Positions 1 through 6,596 of a DNA stretch of 11,737 nt are shown here, piece by piece; position 1 is the stretch's first letter, and every line of letters begins with the position of its first letter. The translations under genes were made by a program, and so were the position numbers. The stretch spans positions 1-11,737 of the forward strand of contig QYPD01000011.1 of NCBI GenBank assembly GCA_007279775.1. Reading direction: 5' to 3'. This stretch comes from Spirochaetia bacterium. Its GTDB lineage: Bacteria > Patescibacteriota > Minisyncoccia > UBA6257 > UBA9933. The notes below the pieces were generated by a model, which made no database searches, was not told where the DNA came from, and saw only the letters and a program-made list of their open reading frames with translations.

Positions 1-63
1 AAAAAACTTTAACATTTTACATTGTCATTTTCCATTTTGATATTTACATTTTAAACCAACATT
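1..63. repeat. AT-rich CATTTT-repeat leader upstream of secF
   Basis: The bases before secF contain several copies of a CATTTT-like hexamer at irregular spacing and no gene. Every other long co-directional gap in this window holds an inverted repeat ending near the next start codon. This block could therefore be the distal arm of another one whose proximal arm lies upstream of the window. That is inference; only one arm would be visible. Confidence 0.35.
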
Positions 64-966
64 ATGAATATAATCGGCAACAGAAAAATATTTTTGTCCA
101 TCTCCGGCGTTTTGGTGCTGGCGAGCTTTTTGGCGATAGGCGTTTTCGGATTAAAGCCCGGAATCGATTTTTCGGGAGGCACGATGTGGCAAATTAAAAC
201 AGCGGCAAGCGACATGAAGCAAGTGACAAGCGACGAGCTTAAAAATTTTTTCCAAACCGATTTAAAAACAGAAGACATAGTTATTTTCCCGGCGGAAAAT
301 GGAGGTTTTATGGTCCGTTTGCCTCATATTTCAGAAGATGAGCACCAGCAATATTTTTCGGCGCTTAAAAATAAATTTGGCGATATGGAAGAGTTAAGTT
401 TCCAGAATATCGGCCCGGCCATCGGGGAAGAATTGAAAACTGGCGCTTTTTGGGCGATAGCGATGGTTTTGTTGGGAATTTCTTTATATATCGCTTTCGC
501 TTTCCGCAAGGTTTCTTATCCAATAAAATCTTGGAAATACGGCGTTATCACTTTGGTGACGCTTTTGCACGACATTATAATCCCGGCCGGACTTTTGGCG
601 GTTTTGGGAAAATATTCGGGTATTGAAGTAGACACAAATTTTATGGTCGCGCTCTTGGTTATTATGGGCTTTTCGGTCCATGACACAATTGTCGTTTTTG
701 ACAGGATTCGCGAAAATCTTATGTTTCAGAAAGGGAAGTTTGATTTAGCCGAGATAATTAATAACAGCGTCAATCAGACATTCGTCCGTTCGGTCAACAC
801 TTCTTTGACTTTAGTCTTAACTCTTTTGACGATGTTCTTTTTCGGTCCGATAACTTTGAAGTATTTTATTTTAACAATTTTGGTTGGCGTGGTTATGGGA
901 ACTTATTCTTCGATTTTCGTCGCCAGCCCGTTGCTGCTTGTCTTCCGCTCAAAGGAAAACAGGTAA
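64..966 (+). CDS. secF: Protein translocase subunit SecF
   Basis: This is the SecF subunit of the SecDF accessory complex, which works with SecYEG in the inner membrane and uses the proton gradient to help pull exported proteins through. The 300-residue length is normal for SecF. Six membrane segments can be read: about residues 9-29, 127-147, 157-182, 191-212, 246-264 and 266-294. A periplasmic domain lies between the first two. The family signature GIDFSGG is at residues 33-39 (Asp35), and the conserved TM4 stretch FSVHDTIVVFDRIRE is at 203-217. secD is not in the window; it presumably lies just upstream. The ATG at 64 gives the expected N-terminus, but no Shine-Dalgarno sequence precedes it. 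The stop codon is only 6 nt before the -35 box of the next gene. Confidence 0.96.
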   Translation: MNIIGNRKIFLSISGVLVLASFLAIGVFGLKPGIDFSGGTMWQIKTAASDMKQVTSDELKNFFQTDLKTEDIVIFPAENGGFMVRLPHISEDEHQQYFSALKNKFGDMEELSFQNIGPAIGEELKTGAFWAIAMVLLGISLYIAFAFRKVSYPIKSWKYGVITLVTLLHDIIIPAGLLAVLGKYSGIEVDTNFMVALLVIMGFSVHDTIVVFDRIRENLMFQKGKFDLAEIINNSVNQTFVRSVNTSLTLVLTLLTMFFFGPITLKYFILTILVGVVMGTYSSIFVASPLLLVFRSKENR

Positions 967-972
967 AAATAG

Positions 973-1001
973 TTGACAAATTTGTTAAAGCTTGGTATTC
1001 T
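973..1001 (+). promoter_or_regulatory. Consensus extended -10 promoter for the sigma4/HARE-HTH gene
   Basis: TTGACA at 973-978 is followed after 17 bp by TATTCT at 996-1001, with the extended -10 dinucleotide TG at 993-994. The expected transcription start, about 7 nt beyond the -10, falls at 1007-1008. This is the ATG of the downstream gene, so the mRNA would have no leader. Confidence 0.82.
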
Positions 1002-1007
1002 GTGCGT

Positions 1008-1856
1008 ATGTTAAGTTTGACAATAAACAATTTAATACGCGATTTAAAGCCGCGCCAGAAAGAAATTTTGGCGTGCCGTTTTGGCTTGGCCGGAGGAGAA
1101 AAAGAAACCTTGGCCGGCATAGGAGAACGGTACAATATAACTAGGGAAAGAGTCAGGCAGCTTGAAGAAAGTGCTTTGGGTTACATAAGAGAAAACTTGG
1201 AAAAAGAAAAATCGGTGAAAGATTTTCTTGAAAAGATTATGGGTCACCTTGACGGATTCGGCGGATTGCGCAAGGATGACCTTTTTGTTTCAGAAATAAA
1301 GTCGGCGCTTGACGACAAAAAACTTCACCATTGGCATTTGAGATTTTTTTCCGAAGTTTCGGGAGAATTTTTTTACAAGCCCGCGGACAGGGATTTCCAC
1401 GGCTTTTGGTATTTTGACGAAAAAGACATAAACAAGGCGGATTCATTTTTTTCCGAACTTGAAAAAATGGTTGCGAATAAAAAAGCCGATTTATTGGAAA
1501 ACAAGAATTTTAACGATTATCTTTTAAAGACGGCAAGAAATAAAAAAATTTCCGATACCGCCAGTTCAAACTATCTTTTAATTTCAAAAAAATTCGGCAA
1601 AAATCCCTACGGCGATTTCGGGTTAAACGAATGGGAAGAAATAAATCCCAAAACAATCAACAGCAAGGCTTATTTGGTTTTGAAAAAAAATGGCCAGCCG
1701 CTACATTTCAGCGAATTAGCGGATAAAATAAACGAGGTTGGCTTCGATGGCCGTTTGGCGCAAAAACAAACGGTGCATAACGAACTTATAAAAGACCCGC
1801 GTTTTGTTTTGGTTGGACGCGGCACTTACGCCCTATACGAAAAAAAAGGGAAATAA
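1008..1856 (+). CDS. Sigma-70 region 4 protein with C-terminal HARE-HTH domain
   Basis: This predicted transcription factor has 282 residues from the ATG at 1008. A GTG two codons earlier (1002) abuts the -10 box, so it is unlikely to be the start. Residues 5-60 form a sigma-70 region 4: a PRQKEIL helix, RFGL, then the recognition helix ITRERVRQLE at 44-53. In real sigma factors this domain binds the -35 box and the RNA polymerase beta flap. Sigma regions 1-3 are absent, so it cannot melt a promoter alone. Residues about 215-278 resemble HARE-HTH, the winged-helix fold also found in the RNA polymerase delta subunit, with the typical TVHNELIKDPRF and VGRGTYAL motifs. The middle (70-210) has no domain I recognise. 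Such proteins recur in CPR genomes as sigma-like HTH proteins. Its targets are unknown. Confidence 0.88.
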   Translation: MLSLTINNLIRDLKPRQKEILACRFGLAGGEKETLAGIGERYNITRERVRQLEESALGYIRENLEKEKSVKDFLEKIMGHLDGFGGLRKDDLFVSEIKSALDDKKLHHWHLRFFSEVSGEFFYKPADRDFHGFWYFDEKDINKADSFFSELEKMVANKKADLLENKNFNDYLLKTARNKKISDTASSNYLLISKKFGKNPYGDFGLNEWEEINPKTINSKAYLVLKKNGQPLHFSELADKINEVGFDGRLAQKQTVHNELIKDPRFVLVGRGTYALYEKKGK

Positions 1857-1889
1857 ACGATACTTGTGGCGTTCGGCGGCGATTTAGGG

Positions 1890-1895
1890 TATAAT
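1890..1895 (+). promoter_or_regulatory. TATAAT -10 element for the DUF8128-like gene
   Basis: A perfect TATAAT at 1890-1895 lies 10 nt before the ATG at 1906, so transcription should begin at about 1902-1905, leaving a leader of 0-4 nt. The -35 is poor: the best candidate is TTGTGG at 1864-1869 with a 20-bp spacer. Confidence 0.6.
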
Positions 1896-1905
1896 TTATG
1901 CCATA

Positions 1906-3210
1906 ATGGACGTCTTTTTAAAAATTTTTTCGGGCATTATCAATGGCGCTATCGCGGTCTTTAATTATTCCTGGTGGATTATTCTGCCGGTTTTTCTTTT
2001 TTTAATCGCTTGGGACCTTTGGATGGTTTATATTAGAACAAAATACGTTAAAAGCATTGAGCGCGCCATTTTTGAAATAAAAATTCCCAAAGAAATCCTT
2101 AAAACTCCGAAAGCGATGGAGGCCGTTTTCAACACTATGATAGGAATTTATTCTTTCGGCCTTTCTTCGGTTGAAACTTATTTAGCCGGCAAGGTTGAGC
2201 GTTGGGTATCTTTTGAAATAGTTGGGCATGCCGGCGGAGTGCGTTTTTATGTCCAAACGCCTTCCGAGTTCAAAAATTTAGTGGAATCGGCGATTTACGC
2301 TCAATATCCCGCCGCGGAAATCAACAAAGTTGAAGATTACGTTAATTCTTTGCCTCCGGTTTTGACCGATAAGACTTACGATCTTTGGGGGACGGAACTT
2401 ATTTTGGTAAAAGAAAATTATCTTCCGATAAAAACTTACCAATTTTTTGAAGAAATTCAGGATGAAAAGCGCCTTGATCCGCTGGCAGCGATCATTGAAA
2501 CGATGTCCAATTTAAAAAATGACGAATGGATAGGCATTCAGGTTTTAATCAGCCCGACCGGCGAGCTGAACGGAAATATGTGGCAAAAGGAAGGCTATGA
2601 TAAAATAGAAGAGATGGCGGGAAGGAAAACCGCCAAAAATGGAAAAGACTCGGAGTTTATGGCGTGGGTGAGAAATGTGGCTATGGCGCCGGCGGAGTAC
2701 CCCGTTTGGCCCGGGGAAAAAAAGCCGGAAGCGCCAACGCTTAGGTTTTTGCATCCGGCGGAACAAGATATGGTCAAGGGAATCGCCAATAAAATTTCAA
2801 AAATCGGATTTGAAACCATTGTCAGGTTTATTTACGTTGATAGCGCCAAAAGTTTCACTTCGGCCAACGTTTCCGCGACAATGGGCGCTTTTAACCAATT
2901 CCGGTCAAACGATATGAACGCTTTGAAACCGGATAAAAGAACGGTTACTCTTAGAAATACTTGGTTCGCGAAACTGGTTCCGATTTACAAAAAATTATTC
3001 ATTTTCTCGCGCAAGCGAAGGCTGTTTGAAAGTTATCGGACAAGACGGTTTGGAAAACACAAAAGGGTTCGTCCGGAAAAATTTTCCGTTTTAAGTACCG
3101 AAGAATTGGCGACGATTTATCATTTTCCGGCAATTATGATAGAATCGCCCAATTTGATAAGATTAGGGGCAAAGAAGGGCGGCCCGCCGACGGAACTGCC
3201 GGTAGAATGA
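1906..3210 (+). CDS. DUF8128-like membrane protein, partner of the VirD4-like ATPase
   Basis: This is a 434-residue protein with a single strong membrane segment at residues 20-43, rich in Trp and Ile, followed by a large soluble, mostly cytoplasmic part. Residues 96-140 (VERWVSFEI, GVRFYVQTP, LVESAIYAQYP) resemble the N-terminal region seen before the ATPase domain of some conjugation-type motors in Gram-positive and CPR bacteria. I recognise it as the DUF8128 type, from memory only. The C-terminal part is basic around residues 360-390. It precedes a VirD4/TraG-like ATPase by 99 nt on the same strand. I infer that it anchors that ATPase to the membrane, because the ATPase lacks the usual N-terminal transmembrane helices. 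No Shine-Dalgarno sequence is present, and the message is probably leaderless. Confidence 0.72.
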   Translation: MDVFLKIFSGIINGAIAVFNYSWWIILPVFLFLIAWDLWMVYIRTKYVKSIERAIFEIKIPKEILKTPKAMEAVFNTMIGIYSFGLSSVETYLAGKVERWVSFEIVGHAGGVRFYVQTPSEFKNLVESAIYAQYPAAEINKVEDYVNSLPPVLTDKTYDLWGTELILVKENYLPIKTYQFFEEIQDEKRLDPLAAIIETMSNLKNDEWIGIQVLISPTGELNGNMWQKEGYDKIEEMAGRKTAKNGKDSEFMAWVRNVAMAPAEYPVWPGEKKPEAPTLRFLHPAEQDMVKGIANKISKIGFETIVRFIYVDSAKSFTSANVSATMGAFNQFRSNDMNALKPDKRTVTLRNTWFAKLVPIYKKLFIFSRKRRLFESYRTRRFGKHKRVRPEKFSVLSTEELATIYHFPAIMIESPNLIRLGAKKGGPPTELPVE

Positions 3211-3211
3211 A

Positions 3212-3298
3212 ATCAACTAATAACTAATCTCGTACTTAATATACTAATGGGAACAATGTTTATTGGTATATTAGTATAAAAATTAGTAATTGGTTGAT
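3212..3298 (+). repeat. Imperfect 87-nt inverted repeat between DUF8128-like gene and VirD4-like ATPase
   Basis: The outer arms, 3212-3228 and 3282-3298, pair at 15 of 17 positions plus one G-U. The inner arms, 3233-3248 and 3262-3276, give 15 pairs with one bulged base. The apical loop is about 13 nt. The distal arm ends 11 nt before the ATG at 3310. There is no T-run, so it is not a classical terminator. A weak TATAAA (3275-3280) within the distal arm could be a -10 element. Confidence 0.75.
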
Positions 3299-3309
3299 AA
3301 ATAATTTTT

Positions 3310-4761
3310 ATGGACGACATAACTATTTTCGCAAAAACAAATTTTCGGAATCGTCAAACGCGGTTTGGAATAAAAAACGACGATCGTCGCCGGCATATGT
3401 ATATAATCGGAAAAACCGGCATGGGTAAAACAAACTTGTTGGAAACGATGGTAGTTTCCGACATCCGCGCCGGTAAAGGCGTAGGTGTAGTTGATCCGCA
3501 TGGCGAATTCGCCGAAAGAATACTCGATTTCGTTCCGGAAAATCGGCTTGACGACGTTATTTATTTCAATCCGGCCGACATCGATTGGCCGATCGCTTTC
3601 AACCCGCTTGAAAGAATAGACCTTGAGCACCGCCATCTGGTGGCTTCGGGCATTATGGGCGTTTTCAAAAAAATCTGGCCGGACGTTTGGTCCGCCCGCA
3701 TGGAATACATTTTGAACAATTCGCTTTTGTCTTTATTGGAATATCCTTCCTCAACCCTTTTGGGAATAATGAGGATGTTCTCCGATAAAGAGTATCGCAG
3801 AAAAATAACGGAAAATTTAGAAGACCCAGTTATTAAAGCTTTTTGGCTAAACGAATTCGCCAAATATACCCAGCGGCTGGAAACGGAAGCGGTGGCGGCC
3901 ATTCAAAACAAAGTCGGCCAATTCGTTTCAAATCCTTTAATAAGAAATATCATCGGCCAAAATCATTCGGCTTTTGACATGCGTAAGGTTATGGACGAAG
4001 GGAAGATTTTAATAATCAACCTCGCCAAGGGAAAAGTTGGCGAAGACAATTCTGCTCTTTTGGGCGCGCTGATGATTACCAAGCTTCAATTGGCGGCGAT
4101 GAGTCGTGTTGATACCGAAGAAAAGAAACGCCGCGATTTTTATCTTTACGTCGATGAGTTCCAAAACTTTTCAACGGAATCTTTCGCCAATATTTTGTCC
4201 GAGGCGAGAAAATATCGCCTTGATTTGATTTTGGCGCACCAGTACATTGAGCAATTGGATGAAAAAGTGCAGGCGGCGATTTTCGGGAACGTCGGGACTC
4301 TCACTTGTTTTAGGGTCGGCGCCGAAGACGCGGAATTTTTGGAAAAAGAATTTCTACCTGAATTCAGCGCCACCGATTTGGTTAACTTGTCCAAATACGG
4401 CGTTTATTTAAAATTAATGATAGACGGCGTGGCCTCAAAGCCGTTTTCGGCCGAAACATTGGAGCCGCTCAAGCCTAACGCCGAATCTTTGAAAGATGTT
4501 ATAGTAAAGAATTGCCGCCGTCGGTTCAGCACACCGAGAAAGGCGGTTGAGGAAAAAATCGCCTCGGAATGGCTGGGGAATAAAGAAACCGCGGAAGACA
4601 GAATTCAGCGCCGCGACGAGCAATCGCTCGGGAAAATGCTCGCTCCGCAAGAGCAACTAGAAAGAACGGAATTTCCGAAAAAAGAAAGAAAATCGGTTGA
4701 TATCGGCGATTTGCGAAAAACATTAGAAGAGTCGTTAAAAGACATAGAAGAAGAAAAATAA
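3310..4761 (+). CDS. VirD4/TraG-family type IV secretion-like ATPase
   Basis: This is a RecA-fold motor ATPase of the VirD4/TraG/HerA group, the family that couples substrates to type IV secretion or pumps DNA. It has 483 residues. Walker A is GKTGMGKT (34-41). A VDPHG motif at 61-65 matches the family's post-Walker-A strand. Walker B is FYLYVDEFQ (277-285, with D282 and E283). The sensor-like LAHQYIEQL follows. The tail beyond about residue 400 is charged and lysine/glutamate-rich. No transmembrane helix is present, although classical VirD4 proteins have two at the N-terminus; the neighbouring 1906-3210 protein probably supplies the anchor. No relaxase, VirB4 or VirB11 is seen here. The role could be DNA uptake, conjugation or another export process, and the sequence does not decide which. 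Confidence 0.88.
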   Translation: MDDITIFAKTNFRNRQTRFGIKNDDRRRHMYIIGKTGMGKTNLLETMVVSDIRAGKGVGVVDPHGEFAERILDFVPENRLDDVIYFNPADIDWPIAFNPLERIDLEHRHLVASGIMGVFKKIWPDVWSARMEYILNNSLLSLLEYPSSTLLGIMRMFSDKEYRRKITENLEDPVIKAFWLNEFAKYTQRLETEAVAAIQNKVGQFVSNPLIRNIIGQNHSAFDMRKVMDEGKILIINLAKGKVGEDNSALLGALMITKLQLAAMSRVDTEEKKRRDFYLYVDEFQNFSTESFANILSEARKYRLDLILAHQYIEQLDEKVQAAIFGNVGTLTCFRVGAEDAEFLEKEFLPEFSATDLVNLSKYGVYLKLMIDGVASKPFSAETLEPLKPNAESLKDVIVKNCRRRFSTPRKAVEEKIASEWLGNKETAEDRIQRRDEQSLGKMLAPQEQLERTEFPKKERKSVDIGDLRKTLEESLKDIEEEK

Positions 4762-4765
4762 TTTT

Positions 4766-4914
4766 ATGCCCAGTAACATTACTTCAATATTTCATTTTTA
4801 TGAATAAAAATGAAAAAAAGATTAAAATTATTGGGTTAAAAATTAAATTAGACAATATTATTCTTAACTAATCGCGATTTATCGCAATTAAGTTGAAGTA
4901 ATGTTACTGGGTAT
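4766..4914 (+). repeat. 149-bp element with 22-bp terminal inverted repeats covering the aspS start
   Basis: The arms at 4766-4787 and 4893-4914 pair at 21 of 22 positions plus one G-U. Inside are two smaller hairpins: 4790-4801 with 4804-4815 (12 complementary bases on each side) and 4869-4877 with 4882-4890 (8 of 9). The distal arm contains the first bases of the aspS ATG at 4913, so in RNA the start codon would be in the helix (A4913-U4767, U4914-A4766, G4915-U4765). No protein of note is encoded. It could be a MITE-like relic or a leader structure. Confidence 0.85.
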
Positions 4915-6316
4915 GCGTACTTTGGTCAGGGAAATTATAAATTTGGAAAATAAAAAAGTTGAATTGATGGGCTGGGTGGCGACTCGCAGAGACCACGGTA
5001 AGCTCATATTCATAGATTTGCGTGACAGAAGCGGAGTCATTCAGGCTGTTTTTTTACCCAAGCCCGAAGAGTTGCACGCTTTAGCCGATAAATTACGAAG
5101 CGAATGGGTGGTTAAATTGAAAGGTAAAGTGGCGAAGCGGCCGGAAAACATGGTGAACAAAGAAATAGAAACCGGCGAATTTGAAATTCAAGCGGAGGGA
5201 TTAGAAATTATAAATGAGTCCGAGGCGCTTCCAATCGCGATAGACACGAATGGCTACGAGATTGGTGAAGATTCGCGTATGAAATACCGCTATCTAGATT
5301 TGCGCAGGGAAAGATTGAATAAAAACATCAAGATACGGGCGAAAATAGAGAAATTAATTCGCGATTTTCTTACGGAAAAAGAATTTGTGGAAATTGAAAC
5401 TCCAATTCTCGGCAAATCCACTCCGGAAGGGGCGAGGGATTATTTGGTTCCTTCACGTTTGGAGCCTGGGCGGTTTTACGCTCTTCCGCAAGCTCCTCAG
5501 CAATACAAACAGCTTTTAATGGTTGCCGGCATTGAAAGATATTTTCAAATTGCCCGTTGTTTCAGGGATGAAGATACTAGGGGAGACAGGCAGCCGGAAT
5601 TCACCCAATTAGATATGGAAATGAGCTTTGTTGAGCGGGAAGACGTGATGTGTTTAAACGAGGAGCTTTTGATAAAACTTGTTAAAGAATTGATGCCGGA
5701 GAAAAAAATACAGGAAATTCCGTTTCCGCGGTTAAGCTATAAAGACGCGATGGAAAAATATGACACAGACAGGCCGGATTTGAGAAAAGACAAAAACGAT
5801 CCGAATCTTTTAGCTTTTTGCTGGGTTATAGATTTTCCGTTTTTTAAAAAAAGCGACGGCGGTTGGACTTTCACCCATAATCCATTTTCTGCGCCCAAAC
5901 CGGAATATATAGAATTTCTTTTAAGGCAGGAATCCATTTCGGAAATACTTGCCGGCCAGTACGATATTATTTTAAACGGATTTGAAATCGGCGGCGGCAG
6001 TATCCGCAACCATAAGCCTGAAGCTTTGAAAGCGGTGTTTAAAATAATGGGATTCACGGACGAACGGGTTAAGGAAAATTTCGGGCATATGCTTGAAGCG
6101 TTTAAATACGGCGCGCCTCCGCACGGGGGAATCGCATGGGGCTTGGACAGACTGATTGCTTTGCTTCAAGACGAGCCGAACATTCGTGAAGTTATCGCGT
6201 TCCCGAAAACCGGCGATGGCGGGGACTTGATGATGGGCGCGCCATCAGATGTGGAATCAGAGCAGTTGAAAGAACTTCATATAAAAGTTGTTAATGATGA
6301 AAAAACAAAGAAATAG
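4913..6316 (+). CDS. aspS: Aspartate-tRNA ligase, GAD-less bacterial type
   Basis: AspRS joins aspartate to tRNA-Asp in the cytoplasm. I chose the ATG at 4913 because it gives the family N-terminus MRTLVREI; an in-frame ATG at 4901 would add MLLG. The length is 467 residues, against about 580-590 for usual bacterial AspRS. Domains in order: an OB-fold anticodon-binding domain (1-105) with GWVATRRDHG, then a class II core with motif 1 near 155-165, motif 2 FRDEDTRGDRQPEF (217-230), GGGSIRNH (360-367) and motif 3 GGIAWGLDRLIALL (405-418). The roughly 110-residue GAD insertion is absent: DRPDLRKDKNDPN (286-298) runs almost directly into WVIDFP (304-309). His28 in RRDHG is the residue often seen in non-discriminating enzymes, which also make Asp-tRNA(Asn). 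That would require GatCAB, which is not in this window. Confidence 0.95.
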   Translation: MRTLVREIINLENKKVELMGWVATRRDHGKLIFIDLRDRSGVIQAVFLPKPEELHALADKLRSEWVVKLKGKVAKRPENMVNKEIETGEFEIQAEGLEIINESEALPIAIDTNGYEIGEDSRMKYRYLDLRRERLNKNIKIRAKIEKLIRDFLTEKEFVEIETPILGKSTPEGARDYLVPSRLEPGRFYALPQAPQQYKQLLMVAGIERYFQIARCFRDEDTRGDRQPEFTQLDMEMSFVEREDVMCLNEELLIKLVKELMPEKKIQEIPFPRLSYKDAMEKYDTDRPDLRKDKNDPNLLAFCWVIDFPFFKKSDGGWTFTHNPFSAPKPEYIEFLLRQESISEILAGQYDIILNGFEIGGGSIRNHKPEALKAVFKIMGFTDERVKENFGHMLEAFKYGAPPHGGIAWGLDRLIALLQDEPNIREVIAFPKTGDGGDLMMGAPSDVESEQLKELHIKVVNDEKTKK

Positions 6317-6320
6317 TGAA

Positions 6321-6403
6321 GTTGACCGGGCAGTAGAACTTCGGCAGTTTGCCGAAAGCAAATAAATTTATTTATTGCGCCGAAGTTTCACTGCCCGGTT
6401 GAC
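6321..6403 (+). repeat. Inverted repeat downstream of aspS with alternative pairings
   Basis: The arms at 6321-6345 and 6379-6403 align as 21 Watson-Crick pairs, three G-U and one A-C over 25 positions. Within the loop, 6340-6346 can instead pair with 6350-6356 (a perfect 7-bp hairpin), and 6360-6373 is a perfect AT palindrome. The segment TTCGGC of arm 1 therefore has two competing partners. It starts 5 nt after the aspS stop. No T-run follows, so it is not a canonical terminator, although it could protect the aspS mRNA end. Confidence 0.8.
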
Positions 6404-6426
6404 AGCGCCCAACTTAAAGAATTAAA

Positions 6427-6563
6427 CCCCGTAGTAGATCGAGCGCGTCAACGCAACCGCTTTCTCTGCTCTAGATTTTTTATTGATAAGATATTGTTTT
6501 TCAAAAATAGTGTGGTAAAATTGAAAGCGTTGTAGAAAGCGATGCGCTCGGCTCACTACGGGG
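6427..6563 (+). repeat. 137-bp inverted repeat upstream of ndk
   Basis: The arms at 6427-6449 and 6541-6563 give 18 Watson-Crick pairs, three G-U and two A-C. The arms begin CCCCGTAGT and end ACTACGGGG. The flanks AATTAAA (6420-6426) and TAAAATT (6564-6570) extend the symmetry loosely. A short direct repeat GGTAAAATTG occurs at 6514-6523 and 6562-6571. No ORF is inside. It may be a MITE-like or dispersed intergenic repeat. Confidence 0.78.
6494..6521 (+). promoter_or_regulatory. Possible ndk promoter inside the inverted-repeat loop
   Basis: TTGTTT at 6494-6499, a 16-bp spacer, and TAAAAT at 6516-6521 preceded by the extended -10 TG at 6513-6514. The predicted start is near 6528, giving a leader of about 69 nt that contains only the distal repeat arm. 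RNA started here could not form the 6427/6563 hairpin, while read-through RNA from aspS could. Confidence 0.5.
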
Positions 6564-6596
6564 TAAAATTGGAAATCAAAAAAAATAAAGAAAAAT

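Noticed and set aside
1002..1007. GTG at 1002 as the start of the sigma4/HARE-HTH gene
   Set aside because: It directly follows the -10 hexamer and would lie upstream of the transcription start; ATG 1008 fits better.
1898..1908. Two-codon ATG-CCA-TAA overlapping the 1906 start as a minimal upstream ORF
   Set aside because: The predicted transcription start lies 3' of this ATG, so it would not be transcribed; most likely chance.
3283..3902. Long minus-strand frames opposite the VirD4-like ATPase
   Set aside because: Shadow frames of a strongly conserved ATPase coding sequence.
4766..4807. 13-codon reading frame in the aspS leader, as a possible attenuator peptide
   Set aside because: It contains no aspartate codons, no Shine-Dalgarno and lies in a repeat arm, so attenuation by Asp-tRNA is not supported.
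4790..4815. AT hairpin after the VirD4-like gene as a terminator
   Set aside because: The stem is all A/T apart from one pair and is followed by A residues, not T residues, on the coding strand.
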